Made by a program: the position numbers and the translations under genes. Below the pieces are notes generated by a model. The model saw only the letters and a program-made list of their open reading frames with translations. It searched no databases and was not told where the DNA came from. This document shows positions 37,307 through 44,751 of a stretch of 64,000 nucleotides of DNA, in pieces. Position 1 is the first letter of the stretch, and each line of letters begins with the position of its first letter. Where the stretch lies: the IMG/VR virus record IMGVR_UViG_3300014325_000011, positions 1 to 64,000 of that record. One strand, written 5' to 3'. The stretch is from a virus.

Positions 37307-37663
37307 GTGCCGGACCGAGCAGATAGCGCCCTGTTGGACGCCAAGAAGATTCCCGCCGGAACGACGCATGTTCTCGTGTTCCTTCCGCCGTCGCTCTACG
37401 GGAACGTGAAGGATCGGCTGACCCGGCCGGGCTGGTGGGAACTGCTGACCGTCGACATGTTCCGCGCGGGCAGTTCGGCGCCGAACGGGTGGGATTGGGA
37501 TGGCAGCCGGCACACCGCGGCTAAGGTCCTCGCCGAGCGGGCGGCCGGGATGCTCGGAAGGCCGGTGCGGCTGTCTCGGGGCCGCTGGTCGGTGTCGAGG
37601 GGCGGCCTGCTGTCGATTTCGCACAGCGAACCGCTGTTCTGGGTCCGACCAGCGGAGGACTGA
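37307..37663 (+). CDS. Hypothetical protein, paralog of the 40248 gene
   Basis: 118 residues from GTG. T-H-V-L-V-F-L-P-P-S-L-Y, D-R-L-T-R-P-G-W-W-E-L, S-A-P-N-G-W and E-P-L-F-W-V are mirrored in the protein at 40248-40562 (T-H-V-L-V-F-T-P-P, D-R-V-T-K-P-G-S-W-E-L, S-A-P-D-A-W, E-P-L-Y-W-V). Compact alpha/beta fold; function unknown. Confidence 0.6.
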   Translation: MPDRADSALLDAKKIPAGTTHVLVFLPPSLYGNVKDRLTRPGWWELLTVDMFRAGSSAPNGWDWDGSRHTAAKVLAERAAGMLGRPVRLSRGRWSVSRGGLLSISHSEPLFWVRPAED

Positions 37664-37666
37664 CCT

Positions 37667-38029
37667 GTGGCCGATTCGATGCTCGACATCCTGACCGGCG
37701 CCCGAGCTGGTGTTGGCGACCCGGACATGGTCGGCGAGGAACTGGCCAAGGCCCGTGCCGAACTGCGCGCACTGTACGCCACCTGGGCTGAGGCGGCGAA
37801 GCGCGACCCGATCACCCCGGAGTTCGACTGGCTGGCGCTGCGTGCTGTCGGCGCCGTACCCGCCCTACTCGACACGATCGAGTTCCTACGGGACACGCTG
37901 GCCCGGATCGCCCGTGGCCAGGACCCGACGCGGGCCGAACGGGACGCCTCCGAATGGTGGGGGACAACGGACTACGAGCCGGTCGAGGCGATCGCGTCGA
38001 TGGCCCGACGACTCACCGGGGAGGTGTGA
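37667..38029 (+). CDS. Helical protein
   Basis: 120 residues from GTG. Long helices (E-L-A-K-A-R-A-E-L-R-A-L-Y; L-L-D-T-I-E-F-L-R-D-T-L) and a C-terminal W-W-G-T-T-D-Y-E-P-V motif loosely shared with the W-G-A-T-E-W-K-P-V end of the 38704 gene. No family recognised. Confidence 0.55.
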   Translation: MADSMLDILTGARAGVGDPDMVGEELAKARAELRALYATWAEAAKRDPITPEFDWLALRAVGAVPALLDTIEFLRDTLARIARGQDPTRAERDASEWWGTTDYEPVEAIASMARRLTGEV

Positions 38030-38032
38030 GCG

Positions 38033-38212
38033 GTGGCCGACGACTTGATCCGGGCTGTTATTGCGGATTCGCGAGACGCTGCACAGCGCCGCGCACTCAT
38101 CGCGGTACTTGACCTTGTCGGCACCTGGAAGACGTCGAAGGACAGGTTGGCGGCAGCGGCCGAGGTTCGCAGCGTCATCGTCGATGCGCTCGCACCAAGA
38201 CGGGAGGGCTGA
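38033..38212 (+). CDS. Small helical protein
   Basis: 59 residues from GTG 3 nt after the preceding stop, with GGGGAGG in the previous gene's last codons. Helical (I-R-A-V-I-A-D-S-R-D-A-A-Q-R-R-A-L). Ends R-R-E-G, the recurrent end that carries the next ribosome site. Confidence 0.5.
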   Translation: MADDLIRAVIADSRDAAQRRALIAVLDLVGTWKTSKDRLAAAAEVRSVIVDALAPRREG

Positions 38213-38215
38213 CCG

Positions 38216-38482
38216 GTGGCCGACTCGACGACACCGACGGACCACGCCGGGTTGCAGGCCCTTGCCCGTGAGAACGGCTGGCGAGTCACTACGTCGATCG
38301 TCAACCCGCGCAAATGGTGGGCGAGTCGCGACACCGTCGATGACGTGGAAGAAATCGAGGTGGTCCACACGGTGGATGGCTCTGTCGCCGTCGGTTCAAT
38401 GTGGTGGCCGTCGGCGGCTGGTAGCGGCGAACAACTACCCACGGCTGCCGATGTGCGGGCCGCACTCGAATGGAAGGAGTGA
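38216..38482 (+). CDS. Hypothetical protein
   Basis: 88 residues from GTG. L-A-R-E-N-G-W-R-V-T-T-S-I-V-N and I-E-V-V-H-T-V-D-G-S-V strands suggest a small alpha/beta fold. No family recognised. Same 3-nt stop-start junction on both sides. Confidence 0.5.
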   Translation: MADSTTPTDHAGLQALARENGWRVTTSIVNPRKWWASRDTVDDVEEIEVVHTVDGSVAVGSMWWPSAAGSGEQLPTAADVRAALEWKE

Positions 38483-38485
38483 GCG

Positions 38486-38707
38486 GTGGCTGCCCCCACG
38501 ATCGAAGCGCTCACGGCAGCCCCGTCTCGTGACGCCGCCGCCGACATGCTGTCCGGTCTGACTGTCGCGCAGCTCCGCAACTGCGCCGCCGAATGCCGAG
38601 TGACGTTGCTGAGCCGGGACACCAAGGCCGAGATGATCCGGCGGATCGTCAACGGCACTGTCGGTGTCCGCCTCACCGTTGAGGCGTTCAGAGGGGCCAC
38701 GCGATGA
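38486..38707 (+). CDS. SAP/Rho-N-like small protein
   Basis: 73 residues from GTG. L-S-G-L-T-V-A-Q-L-R-N-C-A-A-E-C-R-V and L-S-R-D-T-K-A-E-M-I-R-R-I-V follow the helix-extended loop-helix layout of SAP/Rho N-terminal-like DNA-binding domains (S/T-x-x-x-L-x-x-x-x then K-x-x-L/M-I-x-R-I). Could bind nucleic acid. Confidence 0.5.
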   Translation: MAAPTIEALTAAPSRDAAADMLSGLTVAQLRNCAAECRVTLLSRDTKAEMIRRIVNGTVGVRLTVEAFRGATR

Positions 38708-38997
38708 CCGTTTCCGATGTCGACGCCCAGCGGGCCGCCGACCGGTGGGCCGAGATCGAGTCCGGCGAGGCGGCGCTGTGCCGTCTGCCGGGCTTCATGG
38801 CCAGGATGGTCATCCGCGAGGACCTCGAAGCCGTCCATCTTCTGGGTGCAGACGACTCGTTCCCCGAGGCGTTGTACCGGCAGATCTGCGATGAGCTGCT
38901 ACCCCGCGACGGAACCGAGATGGACTCGTGGGGTGCCACCGAGTGGAAGCCGGTCCTCGCGCGGGCCCGTGAACTGTCAGGAGGGATGGTCCGGTGA
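38704..38997 (+). CDS. Hypothetical protein
   Basis: 97 residues, ATGA overlap. Helical with W-G-A-T-E-W-K-P-V near the end, similar to the tail of the 37667 product. No family recognised. Confidence 0.5.
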   Translation: MTVSDVDAQRAADRWAEIESGEAALCRLPGFMARMVIREDLEAVHLLGADDSFPEALYRQICDELLPRDGTEMDSWGATEWKPVLARARELSGGMVR

Positions 38998-39401
38998 GGG
39001 CCGACCGTGTGAAGTCCGGCATGCTCGTCAAGGACGACGAAGGCGTCTGGCAGGTCGTCGTTGACCGCCGCGGCCCTGCCTGCCTTGTCTACGCCAACGG
39101 GCATGAGGAGTGGGGCCAGCCCGATGACGACGTTGAGGCTGTCCGGCTGACCGCCCCACAGGTCGAAGCTTTGCGTCGTGCCGCAACTGGCAACCTGTGG
39201 CGCCTTCAGCGGGCCAAGGATGACCGGTGGACGTGGAAGTTCGGCGGCCTGATCCACACCACCATTCCGCAGGGACCATCAACCCACTGCGTCGACCTCG
39301 GCCTGATCGAGATCAGCGGAACTGAGCCGCGCCACGAGTTCTACCGACTGACCCCGTCCGGCCGTGCCCTGCTCGACCTGCTCGACAAGGAGACGGTGTG
39401 A
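38994..39401 (+). CDS. Hypothetical protein with barrel and winged-helix-like halves
   Basis: 135 residues from GTG. The N-terminal half (V-K-S-G-M-L-V-K-D-D-E-G-V-W-Q-V-V-V) looks like an SH3-like barrel. The C-terminal half ends F-Y-R-L-T-P-S-G-R-A-L-L-D-L-L, the last helix pattern of winged-helix proteins. DNA binding possible. Confidence 0.55.
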   Translation: MRADRVKSGMLVKDDEGVWQVVVDRRGPACLVYANGHEEWGQPDDDVEAVRLTAPQVEALRRAATGNLWRLQRAKDDRWTWKFGGLIHTTIPQGPSTHCVDLGLIEISGTEPRHEFYRLTPSGRALLDLLDKETV

Positions 39402-39685
39402 CCGCCACACGACGAGACCTCGAACGAGAGCACCGGATGCTCATCGTTGCGGACAAGGTCGAACGGCGCCTTCTCGCTGGCGGCAGGATTCGCGGTGCCG
39501 ACGCGGAGTTCATCGCCGCCGACATGGCGGTCAGGGCGATGAAGGAGTTGGTCCGCTGCGATGGGGACGTGTCGTGGCTGTTGCCGCTGGACCTTGCAGC
39601 TCTGCGGTGGGCCGGTGTGGACCCGGCCGACCGCGCGACGTGGTTTCTCGAAAGCGCCACCACCAATCCGGAGTCGACACCATGA
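39398..39685 (+). CDS. Helical protein
   Basis: 95 residues from GTG (GTGA overlap). Mostly helical, basic N-terminus, acidic C-terminus. No family recognised. Confidence 0.5.
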   Translation: MTATRRDLEREHRMLIVADKVERRLLAGGRIRGADAEFIAADMAVRAMKELVRCDGDVSWLLPLDLAALRWAGVDPADRATWFLESATTNPESTP

Positions 39686-40251
39686 CCCGCCCCCGGCCGC
39701 GTGTCCTCGACTGGACGACGGCAACCAGCCTCGCCGACCTCGGAGAGTTGACCGCTCGCTACCTCTCCGGCGAGGCCGACGCGTCACCCACCTACGGCGG
39801 CCCGCCGAACGCGGAGACCGCCGAAATCCTCGAACCGTTGCTCGCGTTGAACCATGCCGGTCTGGTCACCCACTGGTCCCAGCCGGGCGTGCCGACCGAA
39901 GGCTGGCAGCAACGCGCCAGCGTGGTCGGCTACTGCACACCTGACCTTGCCATTCGGCTCGCCGAATCCTGCCGCACGGCAGGATTGGACACCACCGTGA
40001 TCGCCCCATCGGACCGCCCCCGATGGCGGACCAGTTTCGCCCGGCGGGTGCCTGTAAGCCTGCGGAACGGCGAAGAGTTCACATGGCTTGGCGCGGTCGA
40101 ATCGACCCATGCGCTTCGCCGCGACTGGGGCTGGGCCCTTGCGCCGACAGGTCTGGCCGCCTTGCTCGACGCCTGCGAGTTCACCGTCCACGACCCGGAG
40201 TGGGGCCGCAAAGACCTGCTCTGGGACACGCTCACCAGGGAGATCCATTGA
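39682..40251 (+). CDS. DUF6919-type protein
   Basis: 189 residues, ATGA overlap. W-T-T-A-T-S-L-A-D-L-G-E-L-T-A-R-Y-L-S-G, E-T-A-E-I-L-E-P-L-L-A-L-N-H-A-G and T-H-W-S-Q-P-G-V ... W-Q-Q-R-A-S-V-V-G-Y match the DUF6919 pattern known from actinomycete plasmids and phages. Function of the family is unknown; it marks this region as plasmid-like accessory DNA. Confidence 0.7.
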   Translation: MTRPRPRVLDWTTATSLADLGELTARYLSGEADASPTYGGPPNAETAEILEPLLALNHAGLVTHWSQPGVPTEGWQQRASVVGYCTPDLAIRLAESCRTAGLDTTVIAPSDRPRWRTSFARRVPVSLRNGEEFTWLGAVESTHALRRDWGWALAPTGLAALLDACEFTVHDPEWGRKDLLWDTLTREIH

Positions 40252-40562
40252 CCACCCGTCAACAGGCAGTCGCCGCCGCCACGCATGTGCTGGTGTTCAC
40301 TCCGCCGCGGATGTACGAGAAGATCCGCGACCGGGTCACCAAGCCCGGTTCCTGGGAACTGGTCACCATGGCCGACTTCAACGATGGGACCTCCGCGCCC
40401 GACGCCTGGGCGATGGAGACCGGACGGGACACGCCGATCGCGGCACTCAAGGCGTGGGCGGGTGCCCTTCTCCGCTATCCGGTGACCTTGACGAAAGGAT
40501 CGGCCCAGGTGGGTCGGCGTTCGGAGCCCCTGTACTGGGTGCAGCGGGAGGAGACCCCATGA
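40248..40562 (+). CDS. Hypothetical protein, paralog of the 37307 gene
   Basis: 104 residues from TTG (TTGA overlap). T-H-V-L-V-F-T-P-P and D-R-V-T-K-P-G-S-W-E-L match the 37307 product, which lies ten genes upstream. The start is assigned by the overlap because no nearer ATG/GTG keeps the conserved first strand. Confidence 0.6.
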   Translation: MTTRQQAVAAATHVLVFTPPRMYEKIRDRVTKPGSWELVTMADFNDGTSAPDAWAMETGRDTPIAALKAWAGALLRYPVTLTKGSAQVGRRSEPLYWVQREETP

Positions 40563-40678
40563 CCATCCGCCGCGTCCTGTCGGCGACCAGCTACCACGCC
40601 GTCGCTGTGGCGCTCGCCGCGCTGATCGTTGCCGCGGTCGCTTCCGAAGCCGAACGGACGATAGGAGCCCGGCAGTGA
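40559..40678 (+). CDS. Membrane microprotein
   Basis: 39 residues, ATGA overlap. One membrane helix (H-A-V-A-V-A-L-A-A-L-I-V-A-A-V-A-S) after a basic start. Ends in a GTGA overlap with the next gene. Confidence 0.5.
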   Translation: MTIRRVLSATSYHAVAVALAALIVAAVASEAERTIGARQ

Positions 40679-40959
40679 GTTGCGCCGAAGCCGTCGAAAC
40701 CCGCTTCTACGTCGAGCGGCCCGACGCCGACGGCTGGATACGGTACATGCCAGCCGTCATCGAAGTCCGCGTCGAGCAGACCGGCGAGGACACGCCGTTC
40801 GACGAACGCTGGCACACGGTCGCACCGCGCGAAATCGCCGACCAGTGGATGACGATCGTCCGCCACCGTATGGTCCGCGTCGACGGTCCAGCACGGTTGC
40901 TCACCGAAGACGAGCATCGGGCACTACTCGCTTCGACGGATCGGGCTCACGCATCGTAG
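40675..40959 (+). CDS. Hypothetical protein
   Basis: 94 residues from GTG. Strand-rich first half (T-R-F-Y-V-E-R-P-D-A-D-G-W-I-R-Y) and helical second. Its 3' end overlaps the opposite-strand gene at 40947 by 13 nt. No family recognised. Confidence 0.55.
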   Translation: MSCAEAVETRFYVERPDADGWIRYMPAVIEVRVEQTGEDTPFDERWHTVAPREIADQWMTIVRHRMVRVDGPARLLTEDEHRALLASTDRAHAS

Positions 40960-41180
40960 GGCGGTCCCTCGATCGCCTCCGCTTCGGCCGCGGTGAGGTG
41001 GCGCGCGGCCAAGGCCCGCACACGCAGTTCAGCCTCTACGAGCGCATCGACTGGCACGTCGAGCGGCGAGTCTCCCGGCCTGCGGTTCGGGTCGGCTGCC
41101 ATCTCGGCGAGGGTACGGCGAACATCGGCTTCGATCTGGGCGCGAACCTCGGCCGGCACGTCAGCAGTGTTGTCAGACAT
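40947..41180 (-). CDS. Hypothetical acidic helical protein
   Basis: 77 residues from the ATG at 41180. Helical and acidic (V-P-A-E-V-R-A-Q-I-E-A-D-V-R-R-T; L-T-A-A-E-A-E-A-I-E-G-P). Isolated leftward gene, convergent with its neighbour. Ribosome site weak. No family recognised. Confidence 0.45.
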   Translation of the reverse strand: MSDNTADVPAEVRAQIEADVRRTLAEMAADPNRRPGDSPLDVPVDALVEAELRVRALAARHLTAAEAEAIEGPPYDA

Positions 41181-41236
41181 GGTCCGGCAGTCTGGACCAA
41201 GATTGCTGCCCAGACCAGCAGGGTAGATCACCCAGC

Positions 41237-41380
41237 ATGTTCGCTGTTTTCGCTGCTGTCTGCTTCCTACTCGCCGCCCTCAACGTCCACGCCGGGGATG
41301 TGAACCTGGTCTGGCTGGGTCTGGCCTTCTGGGCCGCCGACTTCGCCTTCCCATACCGGCCCGGCATGCTGAACCGTTGA
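41237..41380 (+). CDS. Small two-span membrane protein
   Basis: 47 residues. Hydrophobic (F-A-A-V-C-F-L-L-A-A-L-N-V-H-A-G then V-W-L-G-L-A-F-W-A-A-D-F-A-F). Similar small proteins with L-N-V-x-x-G are common in actinophage genomes near lysis genes. Ends 25 nt before a terminator. Confidence 0.55.
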   Translation: MFAVFAAVCFLLAALNVHAGDVNLVWLGLAFWAADFAFPYRPGMLNR

Positions 41381-41404
41381 CACCTGTTTCCAGGCATGCC
41401 GAAG

Positions 41405-41443
41405 ACGGCCCGGCTGCCTCCACCAGGGAGACAGCCGGGCCGT
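41405..41443. terminator. Bidirectional terminator between convergent modules
   Basis: ACGGCCCGGCTG (41405-41416) pairs with CAGCCGGGCCGT (41432-41443), a perfect 12-bp stem with a 15-nt loop, followed on the plus strand by TGTGTGAGTT. It separates the rightward small-gene train from the end of the leftward late operon. Confidence 0.65.
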
Positions 41444-41470
41444 TGTGTGAGTTGATCCGCGAGGCGGAGC

Positions 41471-41824
41471 TTACGGGATCGACGCCGTGTTCGGGTTGCC
41501 GACCTTCTTCGCCACAGCACCCTTCGCCAACGCCAGAACGGCGGCGATCAGGGGTACGTAGGCGTCGGGCACGCCCCACAGGGTGACAGGCAGAGCAGCC
41601 AGTGCGACCTGCAACGCCGTCCACCCAGCTTTCTCGACTGCGGCGGCGAGCGAACCGAACCCGGTGACGCTCGTCAGTAGCCCGCCGAGCAGCGACAGGA
41701 CGGCGGCGATCGGCAAAGCCCACCACACATGTGAGCCGTTGAATGCGGTGACGGCCACGCCGATCGCGGAGAACAGGGCGGTTGCGAACACCCGCCAGGA
41801 CAGATCCTTGCCGAACGCGGACAT
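41471..41824 (-). CDS. Putative holin
   Basis: 117 residues with three to four membrane spans (A-T-A-L-F-S-A-I-G-V-A-V-T-A-F; A-L-P-I-A-A-V-L-S-L-L-G-G-L-L; L-I-A-A-V-L-A-L-A-K-G-A). A charged tail (K-K-V-G-N-P-N) follows. Position at the end of the lysis cassette after the endolysin supports holin function. It would form membrane lesions that release endolysin. Confidence 0.65.
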   Translation of the reverse strand: MSAFGKDLSWRVFATALFSAIGVAVTAFNGSHVWWALPIAAVLSLLGGLLTSVTGFGSLAAAVEKAGWTALQVALAALPVTLWGVPDAYVPLIAAVLALAKGAVAKKVGNPNTASIP

Positions 41825-41854
41825 GCGCGGTCTTCTTTCCGGGGTGGGGTCGGG

Positions 41855-42214
41855 TCAGCCGGCGGCCGGCGGATTGACCGCCCCGTCGGCCTCGGTGGTG
41901 AGGTCTTCGAGCGCCGACGTGTCGACACCGACCGCGGTGTGGACGTCGGCGAGGCCGGAGACGGCGGCGTCGATCGCAGCCTGCGCGGCGGGCGGGATCG
42001 ACTGGCCGGCGGTCTGGAGTGCGGCGACGAGGGCTTGGACGGCGGCGGTGAGCTGGCCGATGACCGCGGCTTCGGCGGATTCGTCGGCGGCGGCTTGGGT
42101 CACGGCGGCGGTCAGGTCGTCGATGCTGGCCATGAGCGGACCGATCCTTTCGGAGAGGGTGTGAACCGCCTCGGCGAGGACGGCGACTGGAGATCGGCGG
42201 CGGCAGAGGCGCAT
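41855..42214 (-). CDS. Helical protein in the lysis cassette
   Basis: 119 residues from the ATG at 42214 (GGGAGG 5 nt upstream); an internal ATG at 42133 is possible. A basic 30-residue start is followed by a long helical Ala-rich region (D-D-L-T-A-A-V-T-Q-A-A-A-D-E-S-A-E-A). Similar coiled Ala/Val/Gln regions occur in the tail of the GH25 protein (43554). Perhaps oligomerises; role unknown. Confidence 0.5.
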   Translation of the reverse strand: MRLCRRRSPVAVLAEAVHTLSERIGPLMASIDDLTAAVTQAAADESAEAAVIGQLTAAVQALVAALQTAGQSIPPAAQAAIDAAVSGLADVHTAVGVDTSALEDLTTEADGAVNPPAAG

Positions 42215-42244
42215 CCGCACCTCCCGGATTGAGGGCGAGACGGG

Positions 42245-43489
42245 CTAGGAGGCGGCGCGGAACGTCCACACCGCCGGGTTGCTGGACGTGCCGACCTGCG
42301 GCAGGTTGGCGCCGCCAATCGAGATCCCCTTGGCGCCCATCCACGCGGCGAACGCCCCCTGGTAGACGGCGAACGCCTTCGCCAACTCCACGTCGGCCGG
42401 GTCGGGCTGCGCCGACGGCACCGGGCTCGGCGGCGGAGTCGGAGTCTGCGTGAGGAGGCTGGCGAGGGCTGTTCCGACGGGCACGCCAAGCCCCGAGTCG
42501 GCATCCCAGCCGACAGACGGCGGGTAGACGTCCCTGCCCCCACCGGAGACGATGTCGACGAACGCCTTCGGGTTGGCGTACAGCAACTCGGCCGCGTTCC
42601 GGATCGGCCCGCCGTTGAGCTGGCACAGCCGGGCCCAAAGCCCGGCCATCAGCGGTGCGACCGCGGAAGTTCCGCCGACCGTGGCCCACTGGCCGCCGGT
42701 CACCATCTGATAGCCCGAGTTCGGATCGGCGTTCCCTGCCAGGTCGGGCAGGCCGCGGTGGGAACCGACTGTGGACGGCTGCCAGGCGGGCCGCGCGAAC
42801 ACCTTGGAGTAGCCGCCACCGGTCGCCGAGTCGGCCGAGTCATCCCAGGGTGTCTCCGACAGCCGCGCCCCCGACGAGTCGAGGACAAGCCGGGTACCGC
42901 CGCAGGCAAACACGTTCGGCGACGACGCTGGGAAGTCGGCGACCTTCCGGCCCGTGCCGTCCAGGTCGCCGCTGTCCCCGGCCGCGCAGAACACGGCAAC
43001 CCCAGCGGCGGCCGCCTTCGCGAACACCGCGTCGTAGGCGCGCATCGTCGCCGCCGTCCACGACGACTCCGGGCCACCCCACGAGCACGACACCGCGCAG
43101 GCGCCCGACGCGATCGCAGCCTCAAACGCGTCCAGAAAGCCCGCATCCGAGTTCTCGCCGAAGAAGACGAGCTGCTTGGCGCCCGGAGCCGCGGCGGCGA
43201 CCACCTCGACGTCGAGCATCACCTCGACATCGGCCCCGCCCGGGTCGGCGACGATCGACGCCCCACCGACCGCGGTTGCGGTCACCGATGGAACGGCGAT
43301 GCCCGAGCCCTTGCAGAACATGGCCAGGTCCGTCGGGCTGTAGGCGCCGCCGAGTTCGACGATCGCCACCGTCTGCCCGGTGCCGTCCGCCGTGGTGGGG
43401 AACTGGTAGGCGCCGGTGATCTGTGTGACGGTGAGGGCCTTCGGGCTGCTGCCCGCGCGAGGAAGGGTAAGGCGGGGGGTTGCTCGCAT
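42245..43489 (-). CDS. S53-family (sedolisin/kumamolisin-like) peptidase
   Basis: 414 residues. Catalytic E89 and D93 in G-G-A-D-V-E-V-M-L-D-V-E, D172 in A-G-D-S-G-D and S275 in V-G-G-T-S-A-V-A-P. A calcium site near the end of the domain (V-D-I-V-S-G-G-G-R-D ... V-G-W-D-A-D-S-G-L-G) completes the family. The usual propeptide is absent: the enzyme begins near L-T-V-T-Q-I-T-G-A-Y. A C-terminal extension of about 65 residues (Pro-rich, then a small domain) follows. GGAGG lies 6 nt before the ATG. No signal peptide. Might cleave virion or host surface protein; unusual next to an endolysin and holin. Confidence 0.9.
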   Translation of the reverse strand: MRATPRLTLPRAGSSPKALTVTQITGAYQFPTTADGTGQTVAIVELGGAYSPTDLAMFCKGSGIAVPSVTATAVGGASIVADPGGADVEVMLDVEVVAAAAPGAKQLVFFGENSDAGFLDAFEAAIASGACAVSCSWGGPESSWTAATMRAYDAVFAKAAAAGVAVFCAAGDSGDLDGTGRKVADFPASSPNVFACGGTRLVLDSSGARLSETPWDDSADSATGGGYSKVFARPAWQPSTVGSHRGLPDLAGNADPNSGYQMVTGGQWATVGGTSAVAPLMAGLWARLCQLNGGPIRNAAELLYANPKAFVDIVSGGGRDVYPPSVGWDADSGLGVPVGTALASLLTQTPTPPPSPVPSAQPDPADVELAKAFAVYQGAFAAWMGAKGISIGGANLPQVGTSSNPAVWTFRAAS

Positions 43490-43512
43490 GTGCGGCCTCC
43501 AGAGGGCATGCG

Positions 43513-43541
43513 AAAAAGCCCCCGGCCGGAGACCGAGGGCT
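43513..43541 (-). terminator. Rho-independent terminator after the endolysin
   Basis: On the minus strand AGCCCTCGG ... CCGGGGGCT forms a GC-rich stem followed by TTTTT. It lies 13 nt after the endolysin stop (43554). It would uncouple the endolysin from the S53 and holin genes or attenuate read-through. Confidence 0.65.
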
Positions 43542-43553
43542 GAAAGAGACGGG

Positions 43554-44654
43554 TCAGACCTGCGGCCGAACTAGCGCTGTCGCGGTCGCGGGTGGCAGCA
43601 CCGCGCGCAGAGTCAGCCCGGTCAGCGCCGCTGTCAGCGCATCCAGCCGTGACAGCACAGGCGTCAGATCAGCCCCACCCGCGGTCGACACGGGCAACGC
43701 TTTGATGGCGGTGAGAACGGCGACAAGCTGCTGGGAGAGTGCGTTCAGCGCGGCTACGACTTCGCCAGTCGGCCCGAGGTAGTTGACGATCTGCCCGACC
43801 TCGGACGAAATCGCATCTGACCGGGCGGCAATAGACAGGTCGCCCTTGTTCCAGCCGAGCGCGGCAATGATCGCGTTGACACCGTTGTAGACGGTCTGCT
43901 CCAGCGACAGGATCGCCTTCTCGGTGGCCGCCCACGCAGGCTGGCCTGCGCCAGTGCCCTCGTTGAGGACGGCGCGGACGATGCCTGCCATCTGCTGGGC
44001 CGTGGGGTCGTCGAGCACGAGACCTCCAAGAGTGGGGAGCCATTCGCGCAGGACGCGGGAACTGTCCGACTTGCCGGGGATACCGGGCTGGACGGCCTGG
44101 TTGGTGTACTGGCGGGCGACGACCTGTGTCCGGTCCCAGCCGGCGGGCAGCGGCATCGCCGAGTCGGCGACGGCGGCGTTGTAGGTCGCGAGGTGCAGAC
44201 GGCGCCAGCCCGGCGGCAGGATGCCCGCGGTCAGGCCGACTGGTGTGGCGTACCAGATGCCGCTGTAGATCACGCCGGTTGGGTAGCCGTACTGGACGAG
44301 CCGGTTGGCGAAGTCGGCGGCATGCCGGCCGCCAAGGTTGGCATGGTCGTTCGGGTCTTCGGCATCCAGACACACCCAGTCGCGGGGACCGGCACCACCA
44401 GCCGCTTCGAGGGCAGCGACGAAATGATCGGCTTCGGCGATGCCGCTGGACTGGGACGGCCGCGCGAAATGGTAGGCACCGCGGGCCAGACCCAACGCGT
44501 TGGTGTGCTGCCACCAGGTGGCGAACAGCGGGTTGGTGTAGCCGACACCTTCGGTGGCTTTCATCATGAGCCGGTCGCGGCCCGAGCGGGCGTAGGTGGT
44601 GAGGTCGAGGCCGGCTTGGTAGGGGTAGGAGACGTCACTGAACTCGGGAGGCAT
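43554..44654 (-). CDS. GH25-type muramidase endolysin with helical C-terminus
   Basis: 366 residues from the ATG at 44654 (GGGAG 5 nt upstream). The glycosidase domain (1-205) has F-S-D-V-S-Y ... L-D-L-T-T-Y, M-K-A-T-E-G-V-G-Y-T-N-P, G-A-Y-H-F-A-R-P and the acidic D97-x-E99 in C-L-D-A-E-D. It should hydrolyse peptidoglycan glycan strands. Instead of a wall-binding domain, residues 230-366 are Ala/Val/Leu-rich helices that may oligomerise or contact a virion part. No signal peptide, consistent with holin-dependent export. Confidence 0.85.
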   Translation of the reverse strand: MPPEFSDVSYPYQAGLDLTTYARSGRDRLMMKATEGVGYTNPLFATWWQHTNALGLARGAYHFARPSQSSGIAEADHFVAALEAAGGAGPRDWVCLDAEDPNDHANLGGRHAADFANRLVQYGYPTGVIYSGIWYATPVGLTAGILPPGWRRLHLATYNAAVADSAMPLPAGWDRTQVVARQYTNQAVQPGIPGKSDSSRVLREWLPTLGGLVLDDPTAQQMAGIVRAVLNEGTGAGQPAWAATEKAILSLEQTVYNGVNAIIAALGWNKGDLSIAARSDAISSEVGQIVNYLGPTGEVVAALNALSQQLVAVLTAIKALPVSTAGGADLTPVLSRLDALTAALTGLTLRAVLPPATATALVRPQV

Positions 44655-44751
44655 GGAGTCTCCCGTAATCGACAGGTGGTTAGCGGCCACATTTCGTGCT
44701 AGGCTTAGCTAGCAGCGGACGCGTTCCGAGCGGCAGCCACAGGGGGACCAC

